DNA of 64,000 nucleotides from Asterias rubens (GCF_902459465.1 NC_047075.1:10843119-10907118), one strand, 5' to 3'; positions 12,122 through 23,922 are shown, numbered from the stretch's first letter. Translations and numbers: made by a program. The notes: generated by a model not told the origin, from the sequence alone.

Positions 12122-12834
12122 GTAAGTATACAATTGGGTTTATCACAACTGCAGTTTTATTTTATTTATAATGCATGTGTGTTGTTTTCTTGCGTGAATG
12201 TCAAACACAAAACACAAACAAACCGGTGACATAACATAAATCTTGCCATTAAACAGATTTTGCAAGATGTTATATTGGTTTGCACACGCCCTCATACGGT
12301 TACAAACAGAGATATCGGTTATATTTAATACTAGCATGTTCCTCCATCCCACACTCGTATGTTACAATGCCAATCTACAAAAAATTCATAAATATCTCGC
12401 ACACATTGTGAAACGGCGTCATTAACATTTTACGATGTAAGGAGTGTGCGTGTGTACTCATAAGTTAGATTGACGATAACATGAAAAATAAGTGACCAAA
12501 AAGCGCTATGAGATAGATTCTAAGATAACTTATAATTGGCTACACGAGTCGCCACTCAATCACACCGGTTTCACACACGGTTGTAAAAAAAATAAAACAA
12601 AATTACGCCGGTTTGTGCCGATAATGCGTCTGTTAAAGAGCCCTATGTTGACCAATGAAACACGCACACCCCGAAACGTTGATTTTACAGAGAGTACATT
12701 GCCAAAAAGGGGGAATGTTTTGTGGGTGGGGGGGGGGGGTGGCGTTGTGTACATAAATAAACTCAAAAAAAATATGAAAAGCTTGCTTTTTAATTGTTCC
12801 ACTATTGCACCATTCGTATGTTCTTGTATTTTAG

Positions 12835-13031
12835 TAAGCTCGGTCTGGACTGGCATCAAGACTCTTTCGAGACACGGATGCTTTGCTTGTATAAAAAAAA
12901 TCATCGGTGCAGGTGTATAGATGTGTCGAAGACGCTACACGAGAGAGCAAGATGGCTATCTGGACGACGAACACTTTCCACTTTTTGACGAACAGGATTA
13001 CCAGACCAGTGGAGACCAAGACGCTACATGA
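12835..13031 (+). pseudogene. C-terminal tail exon (receptor copy 1)
   Basis: A TTTTAG acceptor precedes the exon, and its phase joins the donor at 12122. It encodes ISSVWTGIKTLSRHGCFACI, then a TAG stop at 12918. In the same frame an acidic tail follows (EQDGYLDDEHFPLFDEQDYQ) ending in TGA at 13029-13031. The acidic tail is probably the original cytoplasmic C-terminus, because it ends cleanly in the same frame. This is the fifth in-frame stop of the pseudogene. Confidence 0.6.
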
Positions 13032-13639
13032 GTGGTTCCAGTGACTATTAGTAACTGATACTGGCCTGACAGTTAAGGTAGAAGCTAAACGAAATATAAT
13101 TTCAGACGCTGGGCTGCCGGACCAGTTTATTGGGTAGGGAATAACACTGTAGCATATTACTAACATAATCATATATTTAGTTAGTTGTTCGTAAGAAGGC
13201 TTATGCGAGATCTTAAACAAAAGGCATAGCAACTTAAAATTATACAGAGTGATTACCAATAGTGTCCAGTGTTTTTTTAACTATGTACAGTGTGGCCATA
13301 GTTTATCCTGGAAGATTTTGCGTAACGCAGGAGTATAATTTTGTAAGAATACACTCAGCCCTGTGCAAATGTTTTAGAAAATTGCGTGAAAACATTGTTT
13401 ACAAACATGAACATAACACGAAGTTGTTTGAAACCTTACCCGATTCTTGGTGCCGAAACCTCCTGTTCCATGAACCTAGACCTTGTCAAATGTTGATTAT
13501 CAAATAGAGTAACTACCATTTAGCCAACATCTCTCTTGTAAATTTAGATACATGGGTTTCATGCTGCACCCTGCTGCATCAGCATACCTCAAATCAACCA
13601 GTCTTTGATGTGCTGTTCCCCGTTAGTTACAGTCACCTT

Positions 13640-14440
13640 GAAGTGGTATTTTTTTTTTAAATGAAGCTTTTGTCACTATAATTTGTTTTGATGAGTGGAA
13701 TGTGAATAAACAGTTAACTACGGTTCTGACAAATTAGTTCTGATTTTATTTACAAATTTAAGAGTAGACCCCGACCCGAGGCGCGATATTTGAAGAGAAA
13801 ATGTGTAGTCTGGCACCATACACTACGCCTGGGTACCTGATCGGTATGATGCCTACGTACATAATTACGTACATAACTACGGTCACGGAGCAGACTGCAC
13901 GCACTACGGCTGCTGTGCGGACGGTCCACTCGGATTACCCTGCACGGTGACTCGAAAGCTAAAAACATGCCCTCAAAGTTCAAACTTACACGAACTTTTC
14001 ACGTTTGGCATACGCTCCTCTAGGTTTGTCACGTCTTTCAGGTACCTTCTTTGACTTCCCACTTTGGAAAAGTTGTTGGGATGGCGTCATGTTTTATAAT
14101 AACTTTTCTCTTCATGTCAAATGTGTGGTGTACTCCGGATTCGAAGCACGACGGCTCGAAGTGTTCGCTGCGCAGCGCTGAAAAAGACGTCGGACCGGAC
14201 CACTATTGCTCTTGTGAGTCTGACTTTCGCGGCCCACAACCGCCCATACTTGGGATCTGCAGGAAACACATGCAACCTGACCCTATTTTTAGATGTTTTG
14301 CTGCATCCAGCAGCAATACACCTAGTCAGCATTGCCGAAAAAATAAAAAAAAATCGAAACGTAAAAAATTCGAAACGTACAAACTCACAATGTCCTGTTT
14401 TGGGGGGTCCAATGTTATTAAACATTGATACTGGAATTGG
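13640..14440 (-). mobile_element. THAP-exon repeat, copy 1
   Basis: Member of a four-copy family (others at 16.57-17.42, 34.1-35.06 and 52.27-53.46 kb). Reading the minus strand, an ATG at 14332 opens a THAP zinc-finger N-terminus: MLTRCIAAGCSK, HVFPADPKYGRLW. A small deletion shifts the frame before the expected C-x2-H...C part, giving SAAQRTL instead of C-S-E-H-F. The part at 13.75-13.98 kb is conserved between copies but of unclear coding status. THAP domains bind DNA and also occur in P-element-type transposases. Whether this is a host gene fragment or a transposon is unresolved. Confidence 0.65.
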
Positions 14441-14544
14441 ACTTTATTAACATAATGATAAACTGGGTAATATTTTATGAGTTTTTTTCACCGCACTATT
14501 AAGTTTAGCATTCACTGCTGAACTAAATGTATACACGAAAGGGT

Positions 14545-14985
14545 CTTCCGTTATGGTCCGAAGGTTCAATACTCCGGAAGGTTCGATAGTCCGAACGCAC
14601 AATTTTTCCATTACAGGGGGTTCATTAGTCTGAAAATAGGGTTCGTTAATCCAAACATTAAATTCGATAGTCCGAAGGTTCATTAGTCCGAAGGTTCATT
14701 GATCCGAATGTTCACTGGTCCGAAAGTTCGGTAGTCTGAATCGACGATAAGTTCCGACAGTCCGAATCGACAATCAAACCTTATTGTATATTCGGACTAT
14801 CGGACCTTCGGAAAATCGAACCTTCGGAATATTGAACACTCGGACGAAAGAACCTTCGGACAAACGAACCTTCGGACAAACGAACCTTCAGACTAACGAA
14901 CCTTCGGACTAACAAACCTTCGGACAAACGAACCTTCGGACTAACGAACCTTCGGACCATCGAACCTTCGGACTATCGAGCTGTA
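14545..14985. repeat. inverted array of ~16-bp repeats
   Basis: The left half contains at least eight units of the type GGTTCGATAGTCCGAA. The right half contains about thirteen units of its complement, CCTTCGGACTAACGAA. The inversion point is near 14780. The two halves can pair into one long imperfect hairpin in many registers. Spacing is exactly 16 bp in most of the right half, while the left half has short interruptions. No coding content. Confidence 0.9.
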
Positions 14986-14999
14986 ACCGAACGTTACAG

Positions 15000-15870
15000 G
15001 GCCCTTTCACATTAATAAAATCAACTGTTTAGCATTTTAATGTTATACCAAATAAAAGTAAAGGGACTTCCTAAGCGGTATGAAGCCACTGGGTCATATT
15101 AAAGACCTGCTTGCACGAAAATGTCAAGTCGTGAACTTTGCTGAATTTCACTTCAAATGTTTTCAATCAATAAGGAAATCCAGTCATATGACTAAACATG
15201 TAAATACATCTTAATTGTGTAAACAAAAATCATTTCGAATAATTATTACCCTCCTCCCGTGCTTTTCATGAAAGATTCGCGAACAGCCCCGTTACGTTTT
15301 TACACACAGACATGTTACGTCATAGTTGGGAGCTCCAATTTGTATAGCCTCCAATTTGTATGTTGCAGCAAGTAGGTATAACAAAGCAAATTCCAAGACA
15401 TTACATCAAAGCATTGTCATTTTGACGCAGTTCGTCAACGGCAAAAGTGTTTTTAATTTTTAAAAACCTTTAGGCTGGGGCATGATGTTTAAATCGATAG
15501 TTACGAAAAATTCAGAAATGTACACATATCAAAATGACATTTAGATGGTGAACAAACGCATCATAAACAAGTTAAAATAGCATTTCCGTTAAAAAAAATC
15601 CGCTCAAGTAGCTGTTTAACCTTGCACTTTTTTTCAACCCAAAACAACAATCGTCATGGTTCATTTGTCACAGTATTTCGTAATTTGGTAACATTTATTG
15701 GGAAACCCCACTCCCAGCCAAATATGAAATCTTTTGTTAGGTACCATTACAAAAAACCATTAATAGAACTGGGATTTTTACGTACAATGTTTACGTAGCT
15801 TTAAAAAGTACATCTGAGTTGTGTTAACAATAACACGTCTCATGATGATGATGTAATGTTATTTCCTTAA
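15000..15870. other. no recognisable gene
   Basis: Upstream region of the second receptor copy. AT-rich, with nothing recognised apart from a few short stretches like the region before the first copy. Confidence 0.5.
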
Positions 15871-16077
15871 ATAAACTTGAGTTTAGATAGTTTCGATCAG
15901 ATCTATCAAGACAGCTGTCACGGAAGATTGGAAAAATTTTTCAGAACAACATCTCCTGATATGGTTTACATAAATTATCTTATGTTAAAGTTCATCTTAC
16001 AGGTTAACGCCAGAAACTTCCACAAATAGGCTACAGGTGACTTGTTATATTTGCAAAGAAGGTTGCTTTGGGAAAAT
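15871..16077 (+). promoter_or_regulatory. upstream/5' UTR region of receptor copy 2
   Basis: Aligns with 3858-4026 before the pseudogene copy, so it is conserved across the tandem duplication. The first coding exon follows directly. No core promoter element can be assigned with confidence. Confidence 0.4.
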
Positions 16078-16283
16078 ATGGCCGACCGTGGATTTAAAGG
16101 CGTTTTGCGACCTCTTTGTTTAGGTGTGATTGCTTGTGTACTAATCATTGGACTAGTTGGAGCCAAGGCTACGGGGGACGCGTGTGAGGTTTGCCATTGC
16201 GAAAGACAGCCATTGACTGTTGACTGCAGCAATAGGGGTCTGACAGAGCTACCAATCGGCATACCAAATGACACTGCAAAACT
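16078..16283 (+). CDS. receptor copy 2, exon 1: signal peptide and LRR N-terminal cap
   Basis: The ATG opens 68 codons plus two bases. Residues 1-34 form a signal peptide or signal anchor (basic MADRGFKGVLR, hydrophobic VIACVLIIGLVGA). Next comes an LRRNT cap with the C-x2-C-x-C-x(8)-C spacing (CEVCHCERQPLTVDC), then the first LRR start SNRGLTELPIGIP. The exon ends in CT before GTAAGTG (phase 2), matching the phase of all later LRR exons. It is the intact paralogue of 4027-4227. The product should be a secreted or membrane LRR protein. By analogy with copy 1 it was probably an LRR + Cys-rich + multipass receptor, but its 3' part is not seen here. Confidence 0.8.
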
Positions 16284-16569
16284 GTAAGTGATTTTTAAAT
16301 TAATGTCATTAAGTCTTTCAAGATGTGTTTAGTTAGAGTTGATATTATTAAGTACTTGGGCTGGTTTAGTTTCCGTTCTGTTTTTTATTGAGGTGAACGT
16401 TTCAGAAGAAAAAAAACAGAATATTTCGAATGACAACCAAACAGACAACGGACTTGTTTACGGAACAGCGGTATAGTAGAGTTAAAGAGTGAGAACTGTA
16501 CTCGGAATGAACCCCTCACCCAGTTTGGTCACTCGGCTGCCGTAGTCCTTTAGTACAGACGTATCGATA

Positions 16570-17420
16570 CACAAAATAAAGCTTTTGTCACTCAGATATG
16601 TGTTTTGATGAGTGGAATGTGAATAAACAGTTAACTAAGGTTCATCAAAGTTAGTTCTTATTTTATTTACAAATTTAAGAGTTTGCTCCGATCCGAGAGG
16701 GCGGTGTTCGTCAATCGAGGCGCGCTATTTGAAGAGAAAACGTGTAGTCTGGCCCCGTACACTACGTCTGGTACCTGATCGATATGATGCCTACGTAGAG
16801 AACAAAGGTCCACGGAGCAGACTGCATGCACTACGGCTGCTGTGCGGATGGTCCACTCGGATTACCCTGCCCGGTGAATCGCATGCAGTACCAACGAAAA
16901 CAAAAGTCGTGACGCTAGGCGTACGCTAAAAACATGCCCTCAAAGTTCAAACTTACCTGAATTTGTTTTCACGTTATCCTTTATGCTCGTAACGTCTTTC
17001 AGGTACCTTTGTCGACTTCCCACTAGCTGAAAAAATTGTTGGGATGGCGTAATTTTTCAGAATAACTGTTCTGTTCATGTCAAATGTTTGTTGTGTTCCG
17101 CATTCCAAGCACGGCGGCTCGAAGTGTTTGCTGCACGCAGCGCTGAACAAGACGTCGGACCGGACCGCTATTGCTCTTGTGAGTCTGACTATGCAAACAG
17201 ACCCCATCTTTTGTTTTGCATCAGCAATACACCTGGTCGACATTGCCCGGAAGATTAAAGAAAAAAACGTGTAAACTCACGACTCCACTTACGTGTACTT
17301 GCACGTGTGTTTACTCTACGCGTTGCAGGCAAATTCGAGGGGGGTCTTTGTTCGATCGAGGCAAAGTCTGCCTCGATTGACGTCACAAAAGGGGTAGGCG
17401 GAGTCACCCCTAAACAACTT
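16570..17420 (-). mobile_element. THAP-exon repeat, copy 2, internally deleted
   Basis: On the minus strand an uninterrupted frame (17243 to 16974) starts MSTRCIADAKQKMG. It has lost the second zinc cysteine and the HVFPADPK block through a deletion, but keeps the distal half intact: SAACSKHFEPPCLECG, ILKNYAIPTIF. That half shows the C-x2-H pair missing from copy 1. Flanks match the other copies, including GTCTGGCCCCGTACACTACG and a promoter-side TGACGTCA-like segment at 17374-17389. It lies in intron 1 of receptor copy 2. Confidence 0.65.
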
Positions 17421-17424
17421 TATC

Positions 17425-18765
17425 TATTTTTTAACCCTGCATTCCACGCTAAGCAGACAAAATACTATCTGTTAAGCAGGCCAGGACAAACTTGGCACAC
17501 TAATACTCTGTGTACACACTATACACCCAACACAGGGGACTCACTGTTGCATAAATGGACTCTAATCATCCCCACCACCGTTGAGGTGGGAGGGGGTGGA
17601 AGGAGGATGGCAAGTAAACATATCTTGTTACTCAAAGCCCATTACTTTCTGAACACATTTATGCCCGACTCAAAAGAAGGATAAACACAATTGACCTTTC
17701 TCTTCAGACACTCCATTCAAAAAGTGAAACAAAATCCCTCCAGCCCCCCCCCCCCATCCCAACCCACCCCTGACCACCATAGTAAACAACTCTTAGGAAG
17801 CTTTGGTGAAGTTTTCCAGCTGGCACAGTCAAGTCTGTACTACATGTTGACAGACAAGCTTTTTGCCTGCCATTTTCAATTTTTTCCAGCAGTACATGTC
17901 TAAGGGGAAGTACCCAGAACCTTGGACCAGTGTCACTTGAAATGGACATAGAAGACAAACCCGATAACCTAGGCCACTCAAAATCTCTATTATGTTTCTC
18001 AAACGTATAATGAAGGAAGTCGTGAAATAAAGGCTTTCTACCCCATTCACGAGAAGAGTAATCAACAAAAACGCTAATTGTGCGAAAAAAAAAAAAAAAA
18101 AAAAAAAAACATGGCTAACTCACTTAAGACAGGGTTAAACATATAAATCGTGACAAACAAAGAATACTACACAAATATGTCCAGGTGACTTTAACATAAA
18201 ACAAATCATCGGTTAATCTTATGATACAACACGGACAGAACACGTATTCCATTGTATGCATAAATACAAAAATAAACACCCCACACAACCAGTTCGAAAA
18301 TGGGACGGCTACTTTTTAAGAAAAAAATGCTGGATATAACTCTTCAAACTTATTATCTAACAAATAAATCAACACATTATGAACATAGTCAAGAGTAATT
18401 TTTGTTAAAATGATTTCTATAGGTTTTGTTGGTAGACAGTCGTACATTAATTTTGAAGGAAGATTCTACATGTTGGTATTTGACATCGTGACGCTGAAGT
18501 AACATGCTGATATGAATGATCTGCGATAAGTTTAAACTGAACTGCACACAGTTTGAAAGGCACCCTTTGTATTTTTTGTGGAAACCCCCAGGCAAAGTCA
18601 AGCTTCATTACTCCCTTTGTGTTAGCTTATATTCTACCATTATTTACCAAAGAAATCTGATTCTTTATAAATAGAACGAGCCTTCCTCGTTAAAAAAAGT
18701 GTTCTTTTGTTATGTAAAAAAACAAAAAGTGTAGGAGAACGCGAGTTCAACTTCACACGGTCACA
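17425..18765. other. intronic sequence without recognisable gene
   Basis: Contains an uninterrupted 125-codon + strand frame (17307-17684) that overlaps the THAP repeat and shows no domain. It also contains a poly-C/poly-A rich stretch (17740-17760, 18088-18110). I see no splice-supported exon. Confidence 0.5.
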
Positions 18766-18904
18766 TGAGGAACTTAGTGAGGCGGCATAACACAAAATTT
18801 AATAACAATCGTGCATTTTGTGATAAAAGCAAGGGATTTGGGATATAGGTCAATTAATATGGTACAAAAATATTTGGATATTGGGCCATTTCAATTTCTG
18901 CCCG

Positions 18905-19775
18905 TAGTGGCTTTGGCGGCCATTTTAAAAAATGGCCGCCAAAAGCCACTTTTATCTCTATTTTTAATGCAAAACCTACTTAAATGTGAGCTTCTTTGAG
19001 GCTATGATACTGTTGAACTGGTCTGCAAAGGTAGTGGCAACTATTAACAAGTGACTACGTACTTCCTTTAGAAGGAGGGGCCAATTTGGCAGCCATCTTT
19101 CAAAATGGCCGCCAAAAGCCACTTTTGTCTCTATTATTATGCAAATCTTCTTAAGGTGAGCTTCTATGAGGCTACGATACTGGTCTGCAAAGGTGTTGGC
19201 AACTATTAATAAGTGACTGCGCACTTTGTACGGTAGAGGAGTCATTTTGGCGGCCCTTTTTTTCAATATGGCCGCCAAAATGGCCGCCAAAAGCCATTTT
19301 TTTCACTATATTATTATGCAAAATCTTCTTAAATGTAAGCTTCCATGCGGCTACAAAATTGTTTAACTGGTCTGCAAAGGTGTTGGCAACTATTAATAGG
19401 TGACGACACACCTTCTTTAGATAGAGGGGTAAATTTGGCAACCATTTTTCAAAATGGCCGCCAAAAGCCACTTTTGTCTCTATAGTATTGTGCAAAATCT
19501 TTTTAAATGTGAGCTTCTACGAGGCTACAACACTGGTCTGCAAAGGTGTTGGCAACTATTAATAAGTGACTGCGCACTTTGTACGGATAGAGGAGTCATT
19601 TTGGCGACCAATTTTCAAAGTGGCCGCCAATATGGCCGCCAAAAGCCAATGTTGTCTCTATATCATTATGCAAAATCTTCTTGAAAGTGAGCTTCTATGC
19701 GGCTACGAAACTATTTAACAGGTCTGCAAAGTTGTTGGCAACTATCAATAAGTAACTACACACTTTGTACAAGCA
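18905..19775. repeat. ~175-bp tandem array with alternating unit lengths
   Basis: The landmark TCTGCAAAGGT recurs at 19022, 19184, 19371, 19537 and 19723, giving periods of 162, 187, 166 and 186. Long units carry an extra GTTTAACTG-type segment that short units lack, so the true repeat is a dimer of about 350 bp. Every unit contains GGCCGCCAAAAGCCA and ATTATGCAAA.TCTTCTT. Confidence 0.85.
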
Positions 19776-19789
19776 GATAGAGGTGTCAA

Positions 19790-21530
19790 GCAGTTAGTTC
19801 CATGTCATTTGACACAGAGCTCTGCCACGTCTTACTGGTCGGCAAACTGAAGTGGGCCCACCCTCAATTATTCTGATACACCTCATGACCCAGTTTGCAT
19901 CTTCCTATCTCTCCAAACGGCTAAATCACCTCAGCCTGTGCCTCCCCAATACGATGCTGATCCCGATGCTGACTCTCCTCATCAGTTCCTCACTTGACAG
20001 CCTGTCAGCCAGAGACGCCCCACACATCCACCTGATAATTCTCACCTCTGCTCGTTCCATCTGCTGGATGTGCCCCACCCCCATGGGCCATGTTTCGCAG
20101 TCGTACACCATGAAGCTTCAGTCATCACAGGTCGTGTATTACCTGGCCCATCATCTTCAGGGGCTGCGCCGTTGGTGTCAATTTTTTTTTCCATCCACTC
20201 CTCATGCGTGATGTCAATGCTGCACCCAGCATGTCACCCAGTTAGCTCATACATGTCGCCGCAGACCTCTGGACCCGCTTCTCTCTTCCTCACGCTGTAA
20301 CTATCACCCCGACATCTCTTACAGGAGAACGTGACGCTGGCAGCATGAAGACTACCATCACGCCACCATTCCCACACACACCACAAGGCCATACACCAGA
20401 GCTTATCATTGACCCATCCCTGACTTGACTAACCCTCACCTTGGTCTTCCCAGCACTGATCTTCAGACCCAGAAATCTCTCCATGTTGCCATCTTTGCCT
20501 GTAACTGCTCTCTTGTCTCTGCTATAAGAACCAGGTCGTCCGCCATATCTAAACAGTAGCAAGCACCAGGGGGCTCAGTACCGAGCCCTGATAACAACCT
20601 TCACCTTAAAACTCCTACTATCCCCTGTGCCTGTCCTCGCCACCGTACTAGCACCAAAGCACAACATCATCACAGCTCTTGTCAGCCATTCCTTCCCAAC
20701 CCGCTTCCTTGGTACCCAGTCAAAAGCCTTCTCAAGATAAACAAATCTGAGGTATAGCGTCTTATTCCTGGCCAGAAATTGTTCCTGCATGGCAATGACA
20801 ATGGCATCAGTAGTTCCTCTCCCGGCATAAAGCCAGACTGCATCTCATCAATCTCCACCTGCTTCTTCAGCCATACCTCATGTACTCTCTCCCACACATT
20901 CATCGCCTGATCCAGGATCTTGATTGCTCTGAAAGAGCCACACTCCAAAGGGTCACCCTCGCCATGAACAGGGGAACCAAGATGTTGTGCTGCAAATCTG
21001 TGGGAATGTGTCATTCTGCCAAAATGCCGTCAACCCCAATAAGCTGACACCTGTAGAGGCCTTCAACTTCTCACCAACCATGACACTCCGGATAGACCAG
21101 CGGCCTTCCCAGATTTGGTGAGCTTTAGAGGAGGCAAAAAGGACCCTCCACACTCCACTTTCCACCTCCCTGTCTCACTCATTCTCCACATTGAGCAACC
21201 GCTCTGTGTATTTTCTCAACACCTGCTGGTGACGGATAGTGAAGGTCACTATCCGTCACCATGCTACAATCGTCATTATTGACACCGTTCGCACCAGTCA
21301 CATCCTGCCGCTCCTTGCCATCTGCTTGGCAATCTTAAAGAAGTGCATTATATCCTCACCACTCTGTAGATCCGCTGCAAACTCCCTTCTCTTGGCATCG
21401 TGTGCCATCCACACCTGTCTCTGTGATATCGGCTTTGCCTCGAGAATGGAGCACTGACCTCCTAGTAAGAGATTGCAGACCATGTTCAGAGTGTGCAACA
21501 TGCTAAGAAAATGGTTAAGAACAGTTCAAA
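19790..21530 (-). mobile_element. dead non-LTR retrotransposon (LINE) ORF2 remnant
   Basis: On the minus strand, broken frames in order encode reverse-transcriptase blocks: GDPLECGSFRAIKILDQAMN, MQSGFMPG, VYLEKAFDWVPRKR, then RFLGLKISAGKTKV, a PCGVCGNGG cysteine motif, and finally YDCETWPMGVGHIQQMERAE and RIIRWMCGASLADR. These are typical of animal LINEs that carry a Cys motif after the RT. The YADD catalytic box region is lost and there are several frameshifts and stops, so it is inactive. Confidence 0.8.
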
Positions 21531-21589
21531 GGTTTCATCAGAGAATGTCTTATGGAAAGGTCAAACCTTCAACGATGTGATCCATCCAG

Positions 21590-22560
21590 TAAGCTGAAGC
21601 TGTTTAACGCTTTACTAAACCAACCACCATGAGCGGAAAGCAGCAGATAACTTCACTTAAATCTGACCTGGCACTCTTCTCGCTCAGTTGCTCTATATTG
21701 ACTGTCAGAATAGATACGGAAACCTGGAAGAATTTTGTTGACACAAGAACCAAGCATTTCCCCAGCACTCTATGGTGGCAGAAACCTGTATCTATGTACC
21801 AAAAGTGATCTTCTTGTGTGCTTGGAACAATTTAGTGAGGAACACTCTGAAGCTCCTATGACTAGCAGCGTAGTTCTTGATGGATCAGTTATCATACTGA
21901 TGATAAGGCCTGCTGTAGCTATTAAGGACTTTGAGAAATATACAAACAATACCTTCAATTACAAACATTTACCTCACAGTTTCATAAAGCGTCACGTGTC
22001 GATCTGGTATCGCATATATTGACAATTTCCTGATAGGTACAGCTAGAGCAAAGCATGAGAAGGTCATACGCAGACGTGCAGTTGCAGAAACTGCCATACC
22101 AAGAATTTGCAAGAACGTCTTCGTGTAGACAGCATCAAGACAGAGCTCTTTAGATTCCTGTCTCATGCTTCTCAATCCAGCACTTCCTTTCACCAGATGG
22201 GGCTGGACCGAGACAGATGATGGTCTGTTTGAACCGTATTGGAAAACACTACCAGATGCCTCCCAAGCCTGCTATGAACTCGTAAGATAAACCTGCAACA
22301 CAAGGTTGTGTGGAGAAAAGTGCACATGCATCATATCTGCATTTGAATGCACAGACGTGTGTGTGGAATGTGAAGGGGCCTTGCTGAAAAGTTGATTTGA
22401 ACTGACCACAATGGGAGATCGTAGCTTCAATATTTCCATCATGGTTGTGAGCCCCTATGGCCGAATAATAGTACAGCAATCCCGACATCGAAATTTTTAG
22501 TTGATAATGACTAGTGAACCATTTTTTAGGTTCTTGAGAAACAATCATAATGTTATTGTA
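21590..22560 (+). pseudogene. decayed repeat-family ORF with C-terminal Cys-rich tail
   Basis: Plus-strand frames encode LVCLEQFSEEHSEAP, VVLDGSVIILMIRPA, then RLRVDSIKTELFRFLSHAS and, after frame breaks, LFEPYWKTLPDASQACYELV and a Cys-rich tail (TCNTRLCGEKCTC..ECTDVCVECEG). I recognise this order from a family of repeated uncharacterised proteins in invertebrate genomes, with a CXC-like cysteine tail. I cannot name it with certainty. Several stops and frameshifts make it dead. It may be the original protein of the surrounding inverted-terminus element. Confidence 0.5.
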
Positions 22561-22749
22561 CTGATCTTAACATAACTTATGAGTTAAAGGGGTGTTAATA
22601 TTTAAACAAAATTGCAATTTTTAATTTAATTGGATAAAAAGGATAGGTTTATCATTCCAGAGCTTTTTGCTGAGTTTTTTATTTTGCTGTGTTTTTATTA
22701 TGTGAAAAAGACGATTGCAAAATGGAAGAATTTGATGACAAGTTGCTAA

Positions 22750-23105
22750 ATACCCCCCTTAAAGATGCAACATACCCCTTTAATATGATTTTAACATTGC
22801 TTAAATTATTAAACAATCATTTCAGAAGATGTTAAGTACCTTTTAATGACATTAGTAAATGCTGGTGTTGATTTGTATGCAAACATGCCCCTAAAACTAG
22901 TATTTGGCGGTCTTTTTTGGTGAAAAGTGGCCAAATGCCCCTTTAAGATGCAAAATGCCCCTTTAATGTGCTTTTAACATTGCTTAAATTATTACACAAT
23001 CATTTCAGAAGATGATAAGTGCCTATTAATGACATTTGTAAATTCTGGTGTTGATTTCTTAGCCAATATGCCCATAAAACAGTAGTATTTGGCGGCCATT
23101 TTTCA
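22750..23105. repeat. two-unit ~184-bp tandem repeat
   Basis: The segment from GATGCAACATACCCCTTTAA through TTTAACATTGCTTAAATTATT to TGGTGTTGATTT occurs at about 22763 and again at about 22947. It is internal to the right end of the composite element and related in motif content to its left array. Confidence 0.8.
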
Positions 23106-23922
23106 AAATGGCCGCCACGGCCACGAGGGACGGAATTTGCGATGGCCCAATATCCAGTTTTGTTCAGAATACTATTCTCTACATCTGTGCCAAATTTGAT
23201 GCTTTTATCACAAAATGCACGATAGGTTAGCTATGCCGCCCCACTAACTCATTGATTAAAGGAGGCAACATGGTAGGTTTTCCCGAAATTTTACACGTCA
23301 AATGGAGCTGTTGTGTTACTTATTTGTATACTACAAAGGCTTAAAGATTTGTAGTAAGCACACTTTGCGGTAGCACAATTTCGTTTTTGAGCATGTGATG
23401 TCTGCTTGATTATAAGCTAACACTTGGCTTGTTCAAAACATAATATGCAAAGCTCAACCTAAACTAAATGTCATTTTCATGTGGGGATTTTAATTTTGTC
23501 ATACACGAGTTTCTAAATTTAATAGGCAGGTAATCTGCCCGAGCAGTCAGCAGCATGACTGGTTTATTCTTGGTCCAATTGCCAGCTTAAGGTGCAATGT
23601 TTGGATCCGGGAGTATAAGGATATAACAGGTGAAATAGGCTGATATAATGTATTGTTTAGGCCATTCTTGAAAATGCATGAGCAGACTTGACCCTGATAC
23701 CGAGTTCAAAGCGGCCTGACCCATGATCTATTGGACAGTGTGACCTTGGAACTGTGGTTATTTTATCATAATGAACTAATGTGTCAATTAGACGCAGATT
23801 AAGGTTCGTTAGGAAATGGGACAGGCCAAACGTGACAAAGAATCCAAATAAATTCTACCCCGATAGTTTTTAGACGGTAATTTTTTGTTCATGTTTTTTC
23901 TTCTTTCTTGCTTGTGCTACAG

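Larger units (their letters stand above)
18768..23262. mobile_element. ~4.5 kb composite element with ~165-bp inverted termini
   Basis: The left end (AGTGAGGCGGCAT, CGTGCATTTTGTGATAAAAG, GGATATTGGGCCAT, GGCGGCCATTTT) recurs in reverse order and complement at the right end, up to about 23262. The arms are ~165 bp and imperfect. Inside, from left to right, lie a tandem array with GGCCGCC motifs, a dead minus-strand LINE, a decayed plus-strand Cys-rich ORF, and a two-unit tandem repeat. It sits in intron 1 of receptor copy 2. I cannot assign it to a named superfamily. The Cys-rich ORF may be the remains of its own protein, with the LINE a later insertion. Confidence 0.7.

Noticed and set aside
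12492-12920. 142-codon + strand frame
   Set aside because: Its first two thirds are intron sequence with a poly-G run. Only the end after the TTTTAG acceptor (12835 on) belongs to the receptor tail exon.
14051-14428. 125-codon + strand frame with cysteines
   Set aside because: It is antisense to the THAP exon of repeat copy 1. The THAP motif on the minus strand explains the open frame.
17307-17684. 125-codon + strand frame
   Set aside because: Starts inside the promoter-side part of a THAP repeat, runs through low-complexity sequence and shows no domain or conservation in other copies.
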